A stretch of DNA of 64,000 nucleotides from the NCBI GenBank assembly GCA_000440235.1, contig ALKQ01000029.1, positions 1 through 64,000 on the forward strand. Direction: 5' to 3'. Positions 47,485 through 57,463 of the stretch are shown here, in pieces. How positions within the stretch are numbered: position 1 is the first letter of the stretch; every line of letters starts with the position of its first letter. A model generated the notes under the pieces. The model did no database searches. It was given only the letters and a program-made list of their open reading frames with translations, and was not told the DNA's origin. The DNA is from Streptococcus suis 10581 (GTDB lineage Bacteria; Bacillota; Bacilli; Lactobacillales; Streptococcaceae). The position numbers were made by a program, and so were the translations under genes.

Positions 47485-47883
47485 ATGATTAAAATTTATA
47501 CAGTATCTAGTTGTACTTCTTGTAAGAAAGCAAAGAACTGGCTGAATGCCCATCAATTGTCCTATAACGAACATAATCTGGCTAAAGAGGCAATCACCAA
47601 GGAAGAAATTTTAAATATTTTAACCAAGACGGAAAATGGCATTGCAAGTATTGTATCGTCAAAAAATCGCTATGCTAAGAGTTTGGATTTTGATATAGAA
47701 GATTTAAGTGTCAATGAAGTGATCGACTTGATTGCTTCTAATCCACGTATTTTGAAAAGTCCAATTCTGATTGACGAGAAACGATTGCAGGTTGGATATA
47801 AAGAAGATGATATTCGCGCCTTCTTACCACGAGCGGTTCGAAATGTTGAAAATGCCCAAGCTCGTATGCGAGCAGCCCTATAA
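47485..47883 (+). CDS. spx: Spx-family transcriptional regulator
   Basis: 132 aa, ArsC-like fold. The redox switch C-x2-C is Cys10/Cys13 (VSSCTSCKKAK). Spx binds the RNA polymerase alpha CTD and redirects transcription under thiol or wall stress. Streptococci have two copies; I cannot say from this window whether this is SpxA1 or SpxA2. Promoter -10 TATAAT at 47436-47441, RBS AAAGGAG. Confidence 0.93.
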   Translation: MIKIYTVSSCTSCKKAKNWLNAHQLSYNEHNLAKEAITKEEILNILTKTENGIASIVSSKNRYAKSLDFDIEDLSVNEVIDLIASNPRILKSPILIDEKRLQVGYKEDDIRAFLPRAVRNVENAQARMRAAL

Positions 47884-47891
47884 AGAGTAGG

Positions 47892-47918
47892 AAGAACTCT
47901 ATTAATGGAGTTCTTTTT
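47892..47918 (+). terminator. Terminator after spx
   Basis: AGAACTC / GAGTTCT with an 8-nt loop and T5. Confidence 0.85.
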
Positions 47919-47989
47919 GCACTTTCTTTGTGCTTGTTCTAGAAATATGATATAATGAAAATGAATAAAAATTGAAAGAAGGTGTAAGT

Positions 47990-48256
47990 ATGGGATTCAC
48001 GGAAGAAACAGTTCGTTTTCGTCTGGATGACACAGATAAACAAGAAATCAGCAAGACATTGACTGGTGTTTATCGTTCGCTAGAGGAAAAGGGCTATAAC
48101 CCAATCAACCAAATCATTGGTTATGTATTAAGTGGGGACCCTGCTTATATTCCTCGCTATAATGATGCCCGCAATCAGATTCGTAAGCACGAACGAGATG
48201 AAATCATTGAAGAATTGGTACGCTACTATTTGAAAGGAAATGGGATTGACCTCTAA
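47990..48256 (+). CDS. ireB: IreB family regulatory phosphoprotein
   Basis: 88 aa from ATG 47990 (RBS GAAGGTG); the longer frame adds six residues with a poorer site. It starts [17 protein letters not shown], followed by [31 protein letters not shown], the IreB (former DUF965) signature. In enterococci it is phosphorylated by the Ser/Thr kinase IreK and affects cephalosporin tolerance. First of the ireB-ruvX-DUF1292 operon. Confidence 0.92.
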   Translation: MGFTEETVRFRLDDTDKQEISKTLTGVYRSLEEKGYNPINQIIGYVLSGDPAYIPRYNDARNQIRKHERDEIIEELVRYYLKGNGIDL

Positions 48257-48675
48257 TGAGAATAATGGGATTAGACGTCGGTTCTAAGACAGTTGGTGTA
48301 GCTATTTCAGACCCCTTAGGATTCACAGCTCAAGGTTTGGAAATCATCCCAATTGACGAAGAAAAGGGTGAGTTTGGTTTTCAACGTTTAACTGAGCTGG
48401 TTGAACAATATAAGGTTGATAAATTTGTTGTCGGTTTACCTAAGAACATGAACAATACTAGCGGACCTCGTGTTGAGGCTAGTCAAGCCTATGGAAATTT
48501 ATTGACTGAGCAATTCAAACTACCGGTTGATTACCAGGATGAACGTTTGACGACCGTTGCGGCAGAACGCATGTTGATTGAGCAAGCGGATATCAGCCGA
48601 GGAAAACGCAAGAAAGTTATCGATAAATTAGCAGCTCAGCTGATTTTACAAAATTATTTAGATAGAACATTTTAA
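48256..48675 (+). CDS. ruvX: Putative pre-16S rRNA nuclease / Holliday resolvase YqgF
   Basis: 139 aa, RNase H-like fold. [18 protein letters not shown] with the first Asp, [16 protein letters not shown], and [13 protein letters not shown] for the acidic site. It is proposed to finish 16S 5' end processing. Its ATG overlaps the ireB stop (TAATG). Confidence 0.94.
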   Translation: MRIMGLDVGSKTVGVAISDPLGFTAQGLEIIPIDEEKGEFGFQRLTELVEQYKVDKFVVGLPKNMNNTSGPRVEASQAYGNLLTEQFKLPVDYQDERLTTVAAERMLIEQADISRGKRKKVIDKLAAQLILQNYLDRTF

Positions 48676-48686
48676 AGGAGATTCTA

Positions 48687-49004
48687 ATGGCACATCATCA
48701 TGACCATGAACACGACCATAACCACGACGAACGTGAATTGATTACTTTGGTAGACGACCAAGGTAACGAAACACTTTTTGAAATCTTATTGACGATTGAC
48801 GGTCAAGAAGAGTTTGGTAAGAACTATGTTCTCTTGATTCCTGCAAGTGCAGAAGAAGATGAGAACGGAGAAGTTGAAATTCAAGCCTACTCATACATTG
48901 AAAATGAGAACGGCACAGAAGGCGACCTACAACCAATCCCAGAAGATGCAACAGCAGAGTGGGATATGATTGAAGAAGTCTTCAACAGCTTTATGGAGGA
49001 ATAA
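48687..49004 (+). CDS. DUF1292 family protein (YrzB-like)
   Basis: 105 aa, very acidic. A His-rich start ([12 protein letters not shown]) is followed by [34 protein letters not shown], the DUF1292 core. Function unknown; the His/Asp tract could bind metal. It follows ruvX by 11 bp, the usual ireB-ruvX-yrzB order in Firmicutes, and ends in a perfect terminator. Confidence 0.9.
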   Translation: MAHHHDHEHDHNHDERELITLVDDQGNETLFEILLTIDGQEEFGKNYVLLIPASAEEDENGEVEIQAYSYIENENGTEGDLQPIPEDATAEWDMIEEVFNSFMEE

Positions 49005-49026
49005 AAAGGTCCGGGTGGACCTTTTT
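49003..49026 (+). terminator. Terminator after the DUF1292 gene
   Basis: Perfect 10-bp stem AAAAAGGTCC / GGACCTTTTT with loop GGGT. Confidence 0.95.
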
Positions 49027-49123
49027 ATCTTTTGCTTGAAAACAGGAGAGCAAAACTAGGTCCGGTGGACCTTTTTATCTTTTGCTTGAAAACAGGAAAT
49101 CAAAACTAGGTCCAGTGGCCCTT
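49007..49123 (+). repeat. Tandem terminator repeat (two copies and a remnant)
   Basis: Unit of about 50 bp: AGGTCC-GGTGGACC-T5 plus ATCTTTTGCTTGAAAACAGG. Copies at 49007-49057 and 49058-49107 are nearly identical. A third, AGGTCCAGTGGCCCTT, starts at 49108, and AAAGGTCCGG recurs at 49157. Confidence 0.9.
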
Positions 49124-49187
49124 GAATCATGATTCCATAAACTTAGAAAGTAAATAAAGGTCCGGTAAATATTTTAGTCTGCTCTCT

Positions 49188-49325
49188 GAGGCTGGGACAA
49201 AAGTCCTGGTCTCACTTGTTTTTTTTAATAGTTCAACTTGACGCAGTGGTTGAGTGGGCTCTAATTCACTGATGTTATCAGCTTTTACAGCCCTACTCAA
49301 CTGTGCAGAGGTGGGCTAACGACTC
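49188..49325. repeat. Family A intergenic repeat, copy 1
   Basis: GAGGCTGGGAC-AAAA-GTCCTGGTCTC, then TTGACGCAGTGGTTGAGT ... ACTCAACTGTGCAGAGGTGGG. The arms GTTGAGT / ACTCAAC pair. The second copy at 53717-53805 keeps the pairing with a changed base pair. With the tandem terminators it fills the 424-bp gap before the next gene. Confidence 0.75.
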
Positions 49326-49428
49326 ATCGAACTCTTTGGGTTACCGATTTTTATCCCGCTCTCTTTTTCTTATGGAAGATAGCAAAAAAACGCAAAAATC
49401 AATGAACAACTTGAAGGTAGAGGATTGT

Positions 49429-49974
49429 ATGAAAGAAGAGTTGGGAAAATATTTATCGCAAGACCCTGATATCAATAGGATTTTGGAGATTGTAAAGGAT
49501 TTAGACTTAGCGGATTCATGGATTTGTGCGGGAACAATTCGTAATTTTATCTGGAATCGCTATCGTTTTGATAAAAAAACGGATATTGATATCATCTTTT
49601 ACGATGAAAAAATATCGCATCAAGAAACGAAAGAAATAGAAGTAAATTTGCGTAAAAGATATCCGGAATATCAGTGGGAAGTTAAGAATCAAGTATTTAT
49701 GCATATCCATAGCCCTGACACACCTCCATATCAATCGTCAAAAGATGCAATAGAAAAATTCCCAGAAAGGTGTACCGCAATTGGCGTTCGTCAGACAAAA
49801 AACGGGAATCTCGAAATTTTTGCACCTTATGGATTAGATGATATCTATCATTATTTGGTACGACCAACTCCTCATTTTATTGGTAATTCTAAACGTATGG
49901 ATCTATATGAGAAAAGAATAAAAAAGAAAAACTGGAAAGAACAATGGCCTGTAATAACTATAAAATACGAATGA
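49429..49974 (+). CDS. Nucleotidyltransferase-like protein (DUF925)
   Basis: 181 aa from ATG 49429 (RBS AGAGG). The open frame extends back to 49303 but through repeat A and without an RBS. The first half has GTIRNFIWNRY and D-x-D in KTDIDIIFYD, as in nucleotidyltransferase folds. Substrate unknown. It sits just before comX and 24 bp before the comX ComR box, with no terminator between, so the box must work against read-through. Confidence 0.82.
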   Translation: MKEELGKYLSQDPDINRILEIVKDLDLADSWICAGTIRNFIWNRYRFDKKTDIDIIFYDEKISHQETKEIEVNLRKRYPEYQWEVKNQVFMHIHSPDTPPYQSSKDAIEKFPERCTAIGVRQTKNGNLEIFAPYGLDDIYHYLVRPTPHFIGNSKRMDLYEKRIKKKNWKEQWPVITIKYE

Positions 49975-49997
49975 TAAACCATATTTACTAATTAGTA

Positions 49998-50039
49998 GAC
50001 AAAAATGTCCTGTAGCGAGATAGCCATTTTCGATAAACT
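49998..50039 (+). promoter_or_regulatory. ComR box and -10 of comX
   Basis: GACA-AAAA-TGTC (49998-50009) followed by CTGT, 24 bp, then TAAACT (50034-50039). Same layout as the comS promoter. Confidence 0.85.
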
Positions 50040-50067
50040 TAAACCATCAATAAAAGGAGATGTGTTA

Positions 50068-50538
50068 ATGAAATTCGAAAAGGTGTATGCAAGTGTGAAA
50101 GGTATTGTAAATAAAGCTCGAAAAGAGTTTTATATTAAGCTCTGGGACAGGGAAGATTGGGATCAAGAGGGCATGATGACCTTATTTGAATTGTTGGAAG
50201 ATCAACCGTGGTTAGCTGATGAGCAAGAACAGTTGTATTGCTATTTTAAAGTGAAATTTAGAAATCGGGTCAAAGACCGTGTACGCAGACAAGAAAGTCA
50301 GAAGCGTAAGTTTGACCGCATGCCACATGCAGACATTCATGATTTATCTCACGTTATACAATCGCCAGGTTTAGTCAATGATGAGCTGTTAATGTTGAGA
50401 GGAGCATTGAGGGATTATCGAAAAAAACTAAGCAATGACCAGCTTGAAAATTATGAAAAACTAATTAGTGGCCAATGTTTCCGTGGTCGCCGTGAAATGA
50501 TTCGCGATTTACAAATCTATTTAAAAGACTTTCGCTAA
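50068..50538 (+). CDS. comX: Competence sigma factor ComX (SigX)
   Basis: 156 aa from ATG 50068 (RBS AAAGGAGATG). It keeps the ComX hallmarks: KEFYIKLWDREDWDQEGM, YFKVKFRNRVKDRVRRQESQKRKFDR, LRDYRKKLS and CFRGRREMIRDL. It directs RNA polymerase to cin-boxes (TACGAATA) of late competence genes. Four such boxes are in this window. ComR/ComS turn it on. The S10 operon promoter starts 88 bp after it. Confidence 0.95.
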   Translation: MKFEKVYASVKGIVNKARKEFYIKLWDREDWDQEGMMTLFELLEDQPWLADEQEQLYCYFKVKFRNRVKDRVRRQESQKRKFDRMPHADIHDLSHVIQSPGLVNDELLMLRGALRDYRKKLSNDQLENYEKLISGQCFRGRREMIRDLQIYLKDFR

Positions 50539-50568
50539 TACTCTTCTATAAAAAGGAAATAGAGGAGG

Positions 50569-50609
50569 TTCAAAAAATCTTAGAACAAGTGTTTTAAGAT
50601 TTTTTTGAA
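50569..50609. terminator. Terminator after comX
   Basis: TTCAAAAAATCTTA / TAAGATTTTTTTGAA, a long A/T stem that can act in both directions. Confidence 0.75.
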
Positions 50610-50625
50610 TTTCGAGTAAAAACTC

Positions 50626-50654
50626 TTGCAATGTACAATATAATTTGATAGAAT
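50626..50654 (+). promoter_or_regulatory. Promoter of the S10 operon
   Basis: TTGCAA (50626-50631), 17 bp, TAGAAT (50649-50654) with TGA just upstream: a near-ideal extended -10 promoter. Confidence 0.75.
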
Positions 50655-50660
50655 GTTCTA

Positions 50661-50763
50661 GTGCCGTAAAAATTACGGCTGTAGCTTTGATGCAAGAGGT
50701 TGCGACACGCTCGGTTGCATTGCCACGCAACACGTGTTGGTTTTCTTGTGGAGCTAGCCTATT
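50661..50763 (+). promoter_or_regulatory. Structured leader of the S10 operon
   Basis: Starts with hairpin GCCGTAA / TTACGGC, and an outer stem GGCTGTAGCT / AGCTAGCC encloses GAGGTTGCG...CACGCAACACGTGTTGG. The rpsJ RBS comes after it. It has the look of a ribosomal protein autoregulatory leader. Which protein binds it is not known from sequence. Confidence 0.55.
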
Positions 50764-50791
50764 ATGTTAAATAGACGAAAAGGAGAAAAAG

Positions 50792-51100
50792 ATGGCAAAC
50801 AAAAAAATTCGCATCCGCTTGAAAGCGTACGAACACCGTACACTTGATACAGCAGCTGCAAAAATCGTTGAAACTGCAACACGTACAGGTGCTCAAGTAG
50901 CTGGTCCAGTTCCGCTTCCAACAGAACGTAGCCTCTACACAATCATCCGTGCGACTCACAAGTACAAAGACTCTCGTGAGCAGTTCGAAATGCGTACACA
51001 CAAACGCTTGATCGACATCATCAACCCAACTCAAAAAACAGTTGACGCTTTGATGAAATTGGATCTTCCAAGTGGTGTAAACGTAGAAATTAAATTGTAA
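50792..51100 (+). CDS. rpsJ: 30S ribosomal protein S10
   Basis: 102 aa, start [27 protein letters not shown] and the RTHKRLIDI region are intact. It is part of the 30S head and also NusE in antitermination. First gene of the S10 operon, with RBS AAAGGAG. A 96-bp gap to rplC holds no ORF. Confidence 0.98.
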   Translation: MANKKIRIRLKAYEHRTLDTAAAKIVETATRTGAQVAGPVPLPTERSLYTIIRATHKYKDSREQFEMRTHKRLIDIINPTQKTVDALMKLDLPSGVNVEIKL

Positions 51101-51196
51101 TCAAGTCGCGAGCAAAACTCAGTATCTTGATTTGAGCATGAAAAACGCTCGTTAAAAACTTTTTAACTATAAAATAAGAAAAGGAATATTTTTCTC

Positions 51197-51823
51197 ATGA
51201 CAAAAGGAATCTTAGGGAAAAAAGTGGGAATGACTCAAATCTTCACTGAATCTGGTGAATTTATCCCTGTTACTGTCATCGAAGCAACTCCAAACGTTGT
51301 TCTTCAAGTGAAAACAGTTGAAACTGATGGTTATGCGGCAGTTCAAGTTGGTTTTGATGACAAACGCGAAGTATTGAGCAACAAACCTGCCAAAGGCCAT
51401 GTAGCTAAAGCTAACACAGCTCCTAAGCGCTTCATTCGTGAATTCAAAAACATTGAAGGCTTGGAAGTTGGACAAGAAATTACAGTTGAAACTTTCGCAG
51501 CTGGTGATGTTGTTGATGTAACTGGTACATCTAAAGGTAAAGGTTTCCAAGGTGTTATCAAACGCCATGGTCAATCACGTGGTCCTATGGCTCACGGTTC
51601 TCGTTACCACCGTCGTCCAGGTTCTATGGGTCCTGTTGCACCTAACCGTGTATTCAAAGGTAAAAACCTTGCAGGTCGCATGGGCGGCAACCGTGTAACA
51701 ATTCAAAACCTTGAAGTTGTACAAGTTGTTCCAGAAAAAAATGTTATCCTTATCAAAGGTAACGTACCAGGTGCTAAGAAATCTCTTATCACTATCAAGT
51801 CAGCAGTTAAAGCTGGTAAATAA
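51197..51823 (+). CDS. rplC: 50S ribosomal protein L3
   Basis: 208 aa, start [16 protein letters not shown]; the [12 protein letters not shown] and [13 protein letters not shown] loop that reaches the peptidyl transferase centre is intact. An early-assembly protein. Followed by rplD after 24 bp. Confidence 0.98.
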
Positions 51824-51847
51824 TAAGGAAAGGGGAAATCAGTCGAA

Positions 51848-52471
51848 ATGGCAAACGTAACATTATTTGACCAAACTGGTAAACAAGCTGGTGAAGTAGT
51901 TCTTAACGATGCGATTTTTGGTATCGAGCCAAACCAAGCAGTTGTATTTGATGTAATCATCAGCCAACGTGCTAGCCTTCGTCAAGGTACTCACGCAGTT
52001 AAAAACCGTTCAGCAGTCTCAGGTGGCGGACGCAAACCATGGCGTCAAAAAGGAACTGGACGTGCTCGTCAAGGTTCTATCCGTTCACCACAATGGCGTG
52101 GCGGTGGCGTAGTCTTCGGACCAACTCCACGTTCATACGCGTACAAACTTCCACAAAAAGTTCGTCGCTTGGCACTTAAATCTGTTTACTCAGAAAAAGT
52201 TGCTGAAAACAAATTTGTAGCTGTTAACTCACTTGAATTCACAGCTCCAAAAACTGCTGAATTTGCAAAAGTACTTGCAGCATTGAGCATTGATTCTAAA
52301 GTCCTTGTTATTCTTGAAGAAGGCAACGAATTCGCAGCTCTTTCTGCTCGTAACATCCCAGGAGTTAAAGTTGCAACTGCAACAACTGCAAGCGTACTTG
52401 ACATCGCAAATGCAGACAAACTTCTTGTAACTCAAGCAGCTATCTCTAAAATTGAGGAGGTTCTTGCATAA
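51848..52471 (+). CDS. rplD: 50S ribosomal protein L4
   Basis: 207 aa. The long exit-tunnel loop ([20 protein letters not shown]) is complete, with no change in the macrolide-relevant segment that I can call. L4 often regulates S10 operons. Its stop overlaps the rplW start (TAATG). Confidence 0.98.
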   Translation: MANVTLFDQTGKQAGEVVLNDAIFGIEPNQAVVFDVIISQRASLRQGTHAVKNRSAVSGGGRKPWRQKGTGRARQGSIRSPQWRGGGVVFGPTPRSYAYKLPQKVRRLALKSVYSEKVAENKFVAVNSLEFTAPKTAEFAKVLAALSIDSKVLVILEEGNEFAALSARNIPGVKVATATTASVLDIANADKLLVTQAAISKIEEVLA

Positions 52472-52770
52472 TGAATTTGTATGATGTTATCAAAAAACCT
52501 GTCATCACAGAAAGCTCAATGGGCCAACTCGAAGCAGGCAAGTATGTATTTGAAGTTGACACTCGTGCACACAAACTCTTGATCAAGCAAGCTGTTGAAG
52601 CTGCATTCGAGGGTGTTAAAGTTGCAAATGTTAACACAATCAACGTGAAACCTAAAACAAAACGCGTAGGTCGTTATGTAGGTCGCACAAACAAAGTGAA
52701 AAAAGCAATCATCACATTGACTGCTGATTCAAAAGCGATCGAATTGTTCGCTACAGCTGACGCTGAATAA
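52471..52770 (+). CDS. rplW: 50S ribosomal protein L23
   Basis: 99 aa, start [14 protein letters not shown]. It lies at the tunnel exit, where trigger factor and SRP dock. One-base overlap with rplD; 17 bp to rplB. Confidence 0.98.
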   Translation: MNLYDVIKKPVITESSMGQLEAGKYVFEVDTRAHKLLIKQAVEAAFEGVKVANVNTINVKPKTKRVGRYVGRTNKVKKAIITLTADSKAIELFATADAE

Positions 52771-52787
52771 TCAAAGGAGGAATTAAC

Positions 52788-53621
52788 GTGGGTATTAAAG
52801 TTTATAAACCAACGACAAATGGCCGTCGTAACATGACTTCTTTGGACTTCGCTGAAATCACAACAAGCACTCCAGAAAAAAGCTTGCTTGTTGCTTTGAA
52901 GAGCAAAGCTGGTCGTAACAACAACGGTCGCATCACTGTTCGTCACCAAGGTGGCGGTCACAAACGTTTCTACCGTTTGATTGACTTCAAACGTAACAAA
53001 GATGGCGTTGAAGCAATCGTTAAAACTATCGAGTACGATCCAAACCGTTCAGCAAACATCGCTCTTGTACACTACACAGACGGTGTTAAAGCTTACATCA
53101 TTGCTCCTAAAGGTCTTGAAGTTGGTCAACGCATCGTTTCAGGCCCAGAAGCAGATATCAAAGTTGGTAACGCACTTCCACTTGCAAACATCCCAGTCGG
53201 TACTGTTGTTCACAACATCGAGTTGAAACCAGGTCGCGGTGGTGAGTTGGTTCGTGCTGCTGGTGCATCTGCACAGGTTCTTGGTCAAGAAGGTAAATAC
53301 GTTCTTGTTCGCCTTCAATCAGGTGAAGTTCGCATGATCCTTGGCACTTGCCGTGCTACTGTTGGTACTGTAGGTAACGAACAGCATGGCCTTGTTAATC
53401 TTGGTAAAGCAGGTCGTAGCCGTTGGAAAGGTATCCGTCCAACAGTTCGCGGTTCTGTAATGAACCCTAACGATCACCCACACGGTGGTGGTGAAGGTAA
53501 AGCGCCAGTTGGTCGTAAAGCACCATCTACACCATGGGGTAAACCAGCTCTTGGTTTGAAAACTCGTAACAAGAAAGCTAAATCTGACAAACTTATCGTT
53601 CGTCGTCGCAACCAAAAATAA
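52788..53621 (+). CDS. rplB: 50S ribosomal protein L2
   Basis: 277 aa, GTG start after AAAGGAGG. The [19 protein letters not shown] segment and the essential C-terminal His loop ([17 protein letters not shown]) are present. Needed for subunit association and peptidyl transfer. A 249-bp gap with repeat A separates it from rpsS. Confidence 0.98.
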   Translation: MGIKVYKPTTNGRRNMTSLDFAEITTSTPEKSLLVALKSKAGRNNNGRITVRHQGGGHKRFYRLIDFKRNKDGVEAIVKTIEYDPNRSANIALVHYTDGVKAYIIAPKGLEVGQRIVSGPEADIKVGNALPLANIPVGTVVHNIELKPGRGGELVRAAGASAQVLGQEGKYVLVRLQSGEVRMILGTCRATVGTVGNEQHGLVNLGKAGRSRWKGIRPTVRGSVMNPNDHPHGGGEGKAPVGRKAPSTPWGKPALGLKTRNKKAKSDKLIVRRRNQK

Positions 53622-53716
53622 TTTATTCTTAGTTGCTTAGTATTCTATATCATCCGCCAACTCGGTAGGGTTTGTTATGGACTGACTGTTCCAGCACCTC
53701 AGTTTGATTGAAATGC

Positions 53717-53805
53717 CAGTTTGACGCAGTAGTTGATTGCAGTTTCTAGTAGCTTAGCTACGTGGAACTCCTAATCAACTGTGCGGGGGCAGGACAACGA
53801 ACACG
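53717..53805. repeat. Family A intergenic repeat, copy 2 (inside S10 operon)
   Basis: TTTGACGCAGTAGTTGATT ... CTAATCAACTGTGCGGGGGCAGGACAACGA. The arms GTTGATT / AATCAAC pair, where copy 1 has GTTGAGT / ACTCAAC: a compensated base change. It lies between rplB and rpsS without breaking either. Confidence 0.75.
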
Positions 53806-53870
53806 GTAACTGGGGTTCTGTCCAGCTCCCAAGCCGCTGTGGTACATATTTTAAAGGAGAAAACACTAAA

Positions 53871-54152
53871 ATGGGACGTAGTCTTAAAAAAGGACCTTTC
53901 GTCGATGAGCATTTGATGAAAAAAGTTGAAGCTCAAGCAAACGACGAAAAGAAAAAAGTAATTAAAACTTGGTCACGTCGTTCAACGATCTTCCCAAGTT
54001 TCATCGGTTATACAATCGCAGTTTACGATGGACGTAAACACGTACCTGTATACATTCAAGAAGACATGGTAGGTCACAAACTTGGTGAATTTGCACCAAC
54101 TCGTACTTACAAAGGTCATGCTGCTGACGACAAGAAAACTCGTCGTAAATAA
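53871..54152 (+). CDS. rpsS: 30S ribosomal protein S19
   Basis: 93 aa from ATG 53871 (RBS AAAGGAG), start [15 protein letters not shown]. The open frame runs 90 bp further upstream through repeat A, but that part is not coding. It works with S13 in the 30S head. Confidence 0.98.
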
Positions 54153-54169
54153 TTTAGGAGGAAAACACA

Positions 54170-54514
54170 ATGGCAGAAATTACTTCAGCTAAAGCAACTG
54201 CTCGCACAGTACGTGTTTCACCTCGTAAATCACGTCTTGTCTTGGATAACATCCGTGGCAAAAGCGTAGCAGACGCAATCGCAATCTTGAAATTCACACC
54301 AAACAAAGCTGCAGGCATTATCGAGGGAGTTTTGAACTCAGCAATCGCTAACGCTGAAAACAACTTTGGTTTGGAAAAAGCTAACTTGGTAGTCAGCGAA
54401 GCATTCGCAAACGAAGGACCAACGTTGAAACGTTTCCGTCCACGTGCGAAAGGTTCTGCTTCACCAATTAACAAACGCACAGCTCACATCACTGTAGTTG
54501 TGGCAGAGAAATAA
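54170..54514 (+). CDS. rplV: 50S ribosomal protein L22
   Basis: 114 aa, start [20 protein letters not shown]; the tunnel hairpin region ([17 protein letters not shown]) is intact. RBS TTAGGAGG, 17 bp after rpsS. Confidence 0.98.
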   Translation: MAEITSAKATARTVRVSPRKSRLVLDNIRGKSVADAIAILKFTPNKAAGIIEGVLNSAIANAENNFGLEKANLVVSEAFANEGPTLKRFRPRAKGSASPINKRTAHITVVVAEK

Positions 54515-54526
54515 GGAGGTAAAAAC

Positions 54527-55180
54527 GTGGGTCAAAAAGTACATCCAATTGGTATGCGTGTTGGCATCATCCGTGATTGGGATGCTAAATGGTATGCTGA
54601 AAAAGAATACGCGGATTACCTTCATGAAGATCTTGCAATCCGCAACTTTATCAAAAAAGAATTGGCTGATGCGTCAACATCAACAATCGAAATCGAACGT
54701 GCTGTAAACAAAGTTATCGTTTCTATCCACACTGCTAAACCAGGTATGGTTATCGGTAAAGCTGGTAGCAACGTTGATGCACTTCGTGCTCAATTGAACA
54801 AATTGACTGGTAAGCAAGTACACATCAACATCATCGAAATCAAACAACCTGATTTGGATGCACACCTTGTTGGTGAGTCAATCGCTCGTCAATTGGAGCA
54901 ACGTGTGGCATTCCGCCGTGCTCAAAAACAAGCTATCCAACGTGCAATGCGCGCTGGTGCAAAAGGTATCAAAACACAAGTTTCTGGTCGTTTGAACGGT
55001 GCTGATATTGCCCGTGCAGAAGGCTACTCAGAAGGAACTGTTCCTCTTCATACACTTCGTGCGGATATCGACTACGCTTGGGAAGAAGCTTTGACAACTT
55101 ACGGTAAACTTGGTGTTAAAGTATGGATCTACCGTGGTGAAGTTCTTCCAGCTCGTAAAAACACTAAAGGAGGTAAATAA
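54527..55180 (+). CDS. rpsC: 30S ribosomal protein S3
   Basis: 217 aa, GTG start after AAGGAGG. KH domain with [16 protein letters not shown]-terminal domain with [17 protein letters not shown]. Part of the mRNA entry helicase. It is 3 bp before rplP. Confidence 0.98.
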   Translation: MGQKVHPIGMRVGIIRDWDAKWYAEKEYADYLHEDLAIRNFIKKELADASTSTIEIERAVNKVIVSIHTAKPGMVIGKAGSNVDALRAQLNKLTGKQVHINIIEIKQPDLDAHLVGESIARQLEQRVAFRRAQKQAIQRAMRAGAKGIKTQVSGRLNGADIARAEGYSEGTVPLHTLRADIDYAWEEALTTYGKLGVKVWIYRGEVLPARKNTKGGK

Positions 55181-55183
55181 CAA

Positions 55184-55597
55184 ATGTTAGTACCTAAACG
55201 TGTAAAACACCGTCGTGAATTCCGTGGAAAAATGCGCGGTGAAGCTAAAGGTGGAAAACAAGTAGACTTTGGTCAATACGGTCTTCAAGCAACTACTAGC
55301 TCATGGATTACAAACCGCCAAATCGAAGCTGCCCGTATCGCTATGACGCGTTACATGAAACGTGGTGGTAAAGTTTGGATTAAAATCTTCCCACACAAAT
55401 CATACACTGCTAAAGCTATCGGTGTACGTATGGGTTCTGGTAAAGGTGCTCCTGAAGGTTGGGTAGCTCCAGTTAAACGCGGTAAGGTTATGTTTGAAGT
55501 AGCTGGCGTTTCTGAAGAAATCGCTCGCGAAGCATTCCGCCTTGCTGGTCACAAATTGCCAGTTAAAGTAAAATTCGTAAAACGTGAAGCAGAATAA
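55184..55597 (+). CDS. rplP: 50S ribosomal protein L16
   Basis: 137 aa, start [26 protein letters not shown]-like [18 protein letters not shown] is present. It sits near the A-site tRNA elbow. RBS is the GGAGG at the end of rpsC. Confidence 0.98.
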
Positions 55598-55606
55598 GGA
55601 GAAGAC

Positions 55607-55813
55607 ATGAAACTTCAAGAAATTAAAGATTTTGTAAAAGAACTTCGTGGCCTTTCTCAAGAAGAACTTGCTAAGAAAGAAAACGAATTGAAGAAAGAAC
55701 TCTTCGAACTTCGTTTCCAAGCTGCTGCTGGTCAACTTGAGCAAACTGCTCGTTTGAACGAAGTGAAGAAACAAATTGCACGTATCAAAACTGTGCAATC
55801 AGAAACTAAATAA
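55607..55813 (+). CDS. rpmC: 50S ribosomal protein L29
   Basis: 68 aa, two-helix hairpin protein at the tunnel exit; start [17 protein letters not shown] and [16 protein letters not shown] are family-typical. RBS AAGGAGA. Confidence 0.97.
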
Positions 55814-55836
55814 TAGATTGGGAAAGGAGAATTTCA

Positions 55837-56097
55837 ATGGAACGCAATAATCGTAAAGTTCTTGTTGGACGCGTAGTATCTGACAAAATGGACAAAACAA
55901 TCACAGTTGTAGTTGAAACTAAACGTAACCACCCAGTCTATGGTAAACGTATTAACTACTCTAAAAAGTACAAAGCTCATGATGAAAACAATGTTGCTAA
56001 AGAAGGCGATATCGTTCGTATCATGGAAACTCGCCCACTTTCAGCTACAAAACGTTTCCGTCTTGTAGAAGTTGTGGAAGAGGCAGTTATCATTTAA
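55837..56097 (+). CDS. rpsQ: 30S ribosomal protein S17
   Basis: 86 aa OB-fold primary 16S binder; [16 protein letters not shown] and [20 protein letters not shown] are intact. RBS GGAAAGGAGA. Confidence 0.98.
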
Positions 56098-56121
56098 TCA
56101 ACCTGAAAGGAGAAAATTGAC

Positions 56122-56490
56122 ATGATTCAAACAGAAACTCGTTTGAAAGTTGCTGACAACAGTGGCGCACGTGAAATCTTGACAATCAAAGTTCTTGGTG
56201 GTTCAGGACGTAAATTCGCGAACATCGGCGACATCATCGTTGCTTCAGTAAAACAAGCTACTCCTGGTGGTGCGGTTAAAAAAGGTGACGTTGTTAAAGC
56301 CGTTATCGTTCGTACTAAGACAGGTGCTCGTCGTGCTGATGGTTCATATATCAAATTCGATGAGAATGCTGCAGTTATCATCCGTGAAGATAAAACACCT
56401 CGCGGAACTCGTATCTTTGGCCCAGTGGCACGCGAATTGCGTGACGGCGGTTTCATGAAAATCGTTTCATTGGCACCAGAAGTACTTTAA
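56122..56490 (+). CDS. rplN: 50S ribosomal protein L14
   Basis: 122 aa, start [29 protein letters not shown] [16 protein letters not shown] and [13 protein letters not shown] are present. Contacts the 30S subunit. An 87-bp gap with a CCCTGTTA / TAACAGGG hairpin (56515-56541) separates it from rplX. Confidence 0.98.
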   Translation: MIQTETRLKVADNSGAREILTIKVLGGSGRKFANIGDIIVASVKQATPGGAVKKGDVVKAVIVRTKTGARRADGSYIKFDENAAVIIREDKTPRGTRIFGPVARELRDGGFMKIVSLAPEVL

Positions 56491-56514
56491 TTAAGAATCT
56501 AACAAACTAAGTCC

Positions 56515-56541
56515 CCTGTTATCTCACAAGAGTAACAGGGT
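56515..56541 (+). other. Internal hairpin, rplN to rplX
   Basis: CCCTGTTA / TAACAGGG with an 11-nt loop and no T-run; perhaps an mRNA processing or stability site inside the operon. Confidence 0.5.
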
Positions 56542-56577
56542 GCCCATTAGGGCGTAAGAAATCATAGGAGAAATCAA

Positions 56578-56883
56578 ATGTTTGTAAAAAAAGGCGATAA
56601 AGTTCGCGTAATCGCTGGTAAAGACAAAGGCGTCGAAGCTCTTGTTGTAACAGCACTTCCAAAAGTAAACAAAGTTATTGTTGAAGGTGTTAACATCGTT
56701 AAGAAACACCAAAAACCAAATAGCGAAAACCCTCAAGGTGCTATCGTTGAAAAAGAAGCTCCAATCCATGTGTCAAACGTTCAAGTTCTTGACAAAAATG
56801 GTGTTGCAGGACGCGTTGGTTATAAGTTTGTAGACGGCAAAAAAGTTCGCTACAACAAAAAATCAGGCGAAGTGCTTGATTAA
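56578..56883 (+). CDS. rplX: 50S ribosomal protein L24
   Basis: 101 aa KOW-domain protein; [16 protein letters not shown] and [13 protein letters not shown] are family-typical. An assembly initiator near the tunnel exit. RBS TAGGAGA. Confidence 0.98.
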   Translation: MFVKKGDKVRVIAGKDKGVEALVVTALPKVNKVIVEGVNIVKKHQKPNSENPQGAIVEKEAPIHVSNVQVLDKNGVAGRVGYKFVDGKKVRYNKKSGEVLD

Positions 56884-56906
56884 TCACGAAGGAAAGGAGA
56901 AGTATA

Positions 56907-57449
56907 ATGGCAAATCGTTTAAAAGAAAAATATCTTAATGAAGTAGTTCCTGCTCTGACTGAACAATTTAACTATTCTTCAGTTATGGCTGTGCCAAAAG
57001 TTGATAAGATCGTTTTGAACATGGGTGTTGGTGACGCTGTTTCTAACGCTAAAAACCTTGAGAAAGCTGCTCAAGAATTGGCTTTGATCTCAGGTCAAAA
57101 ACCACTTATCACTAAAGCTAAGAAATCAATCGCCGGCTTCCGTCTTCGTGAGGGTGTTGCGATCGGTGCGAAAGTAACTCTTCGTGGCGAACGTATGTAT
57201 GAATTCTTGGACAAATTGGTTACAGTTTCACTTCCACGTGTACGTGACTTCCACGGTGTACCAACTAAGTCATTTGACGGACGTGGTAACTACACACTTG
57301 GTGTGAAAGAGCAATTGATCTTCCCAGAAATCAACTTCGACGATGTTGATAAAACTCGCGGTATGGATATCGTTATCGTTACAACTGCTAACACTGACGA
57401 AGAATCACGTGCATTGCTTACTGGCCTTGGTATGCCGTTTGCAAAATAA
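56907..57449 (+). CDS. rplE: 50S ribosomal protein L5
   Basis: 180 aa, binds 5S r[36 protein letters not shown] and TNTDEE-like [12 protein letters not shown] are present. RBS GGAAAGGAG. Confidence 0.98.
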   Translation: MANRLKEKYLNEVVPALTEQFNYSSVMAVPKVDKIVLNMGVGDAVSNAKNLEKAAQELALISGQKPLITKAKKSIAGFRLREGVAIGAKVTLRGERMYEFLDKLVTVSLPRVRDFHGVPTKSFDGRGNYTLGVKEQLIFPEINFDDVDKTRGMDIVIVTTANTDEESRALLTGLGMPFAK

Positions 57450-57463
57450 GAGGGAGAGAATAA

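Noticed and set aside
50661..50763. T-box or known small-molecule riboswitch before rpsJ
   Set aside because: No T-box core or purine/other riboswitch motif; the fold suits a ribosomal protein leader better.
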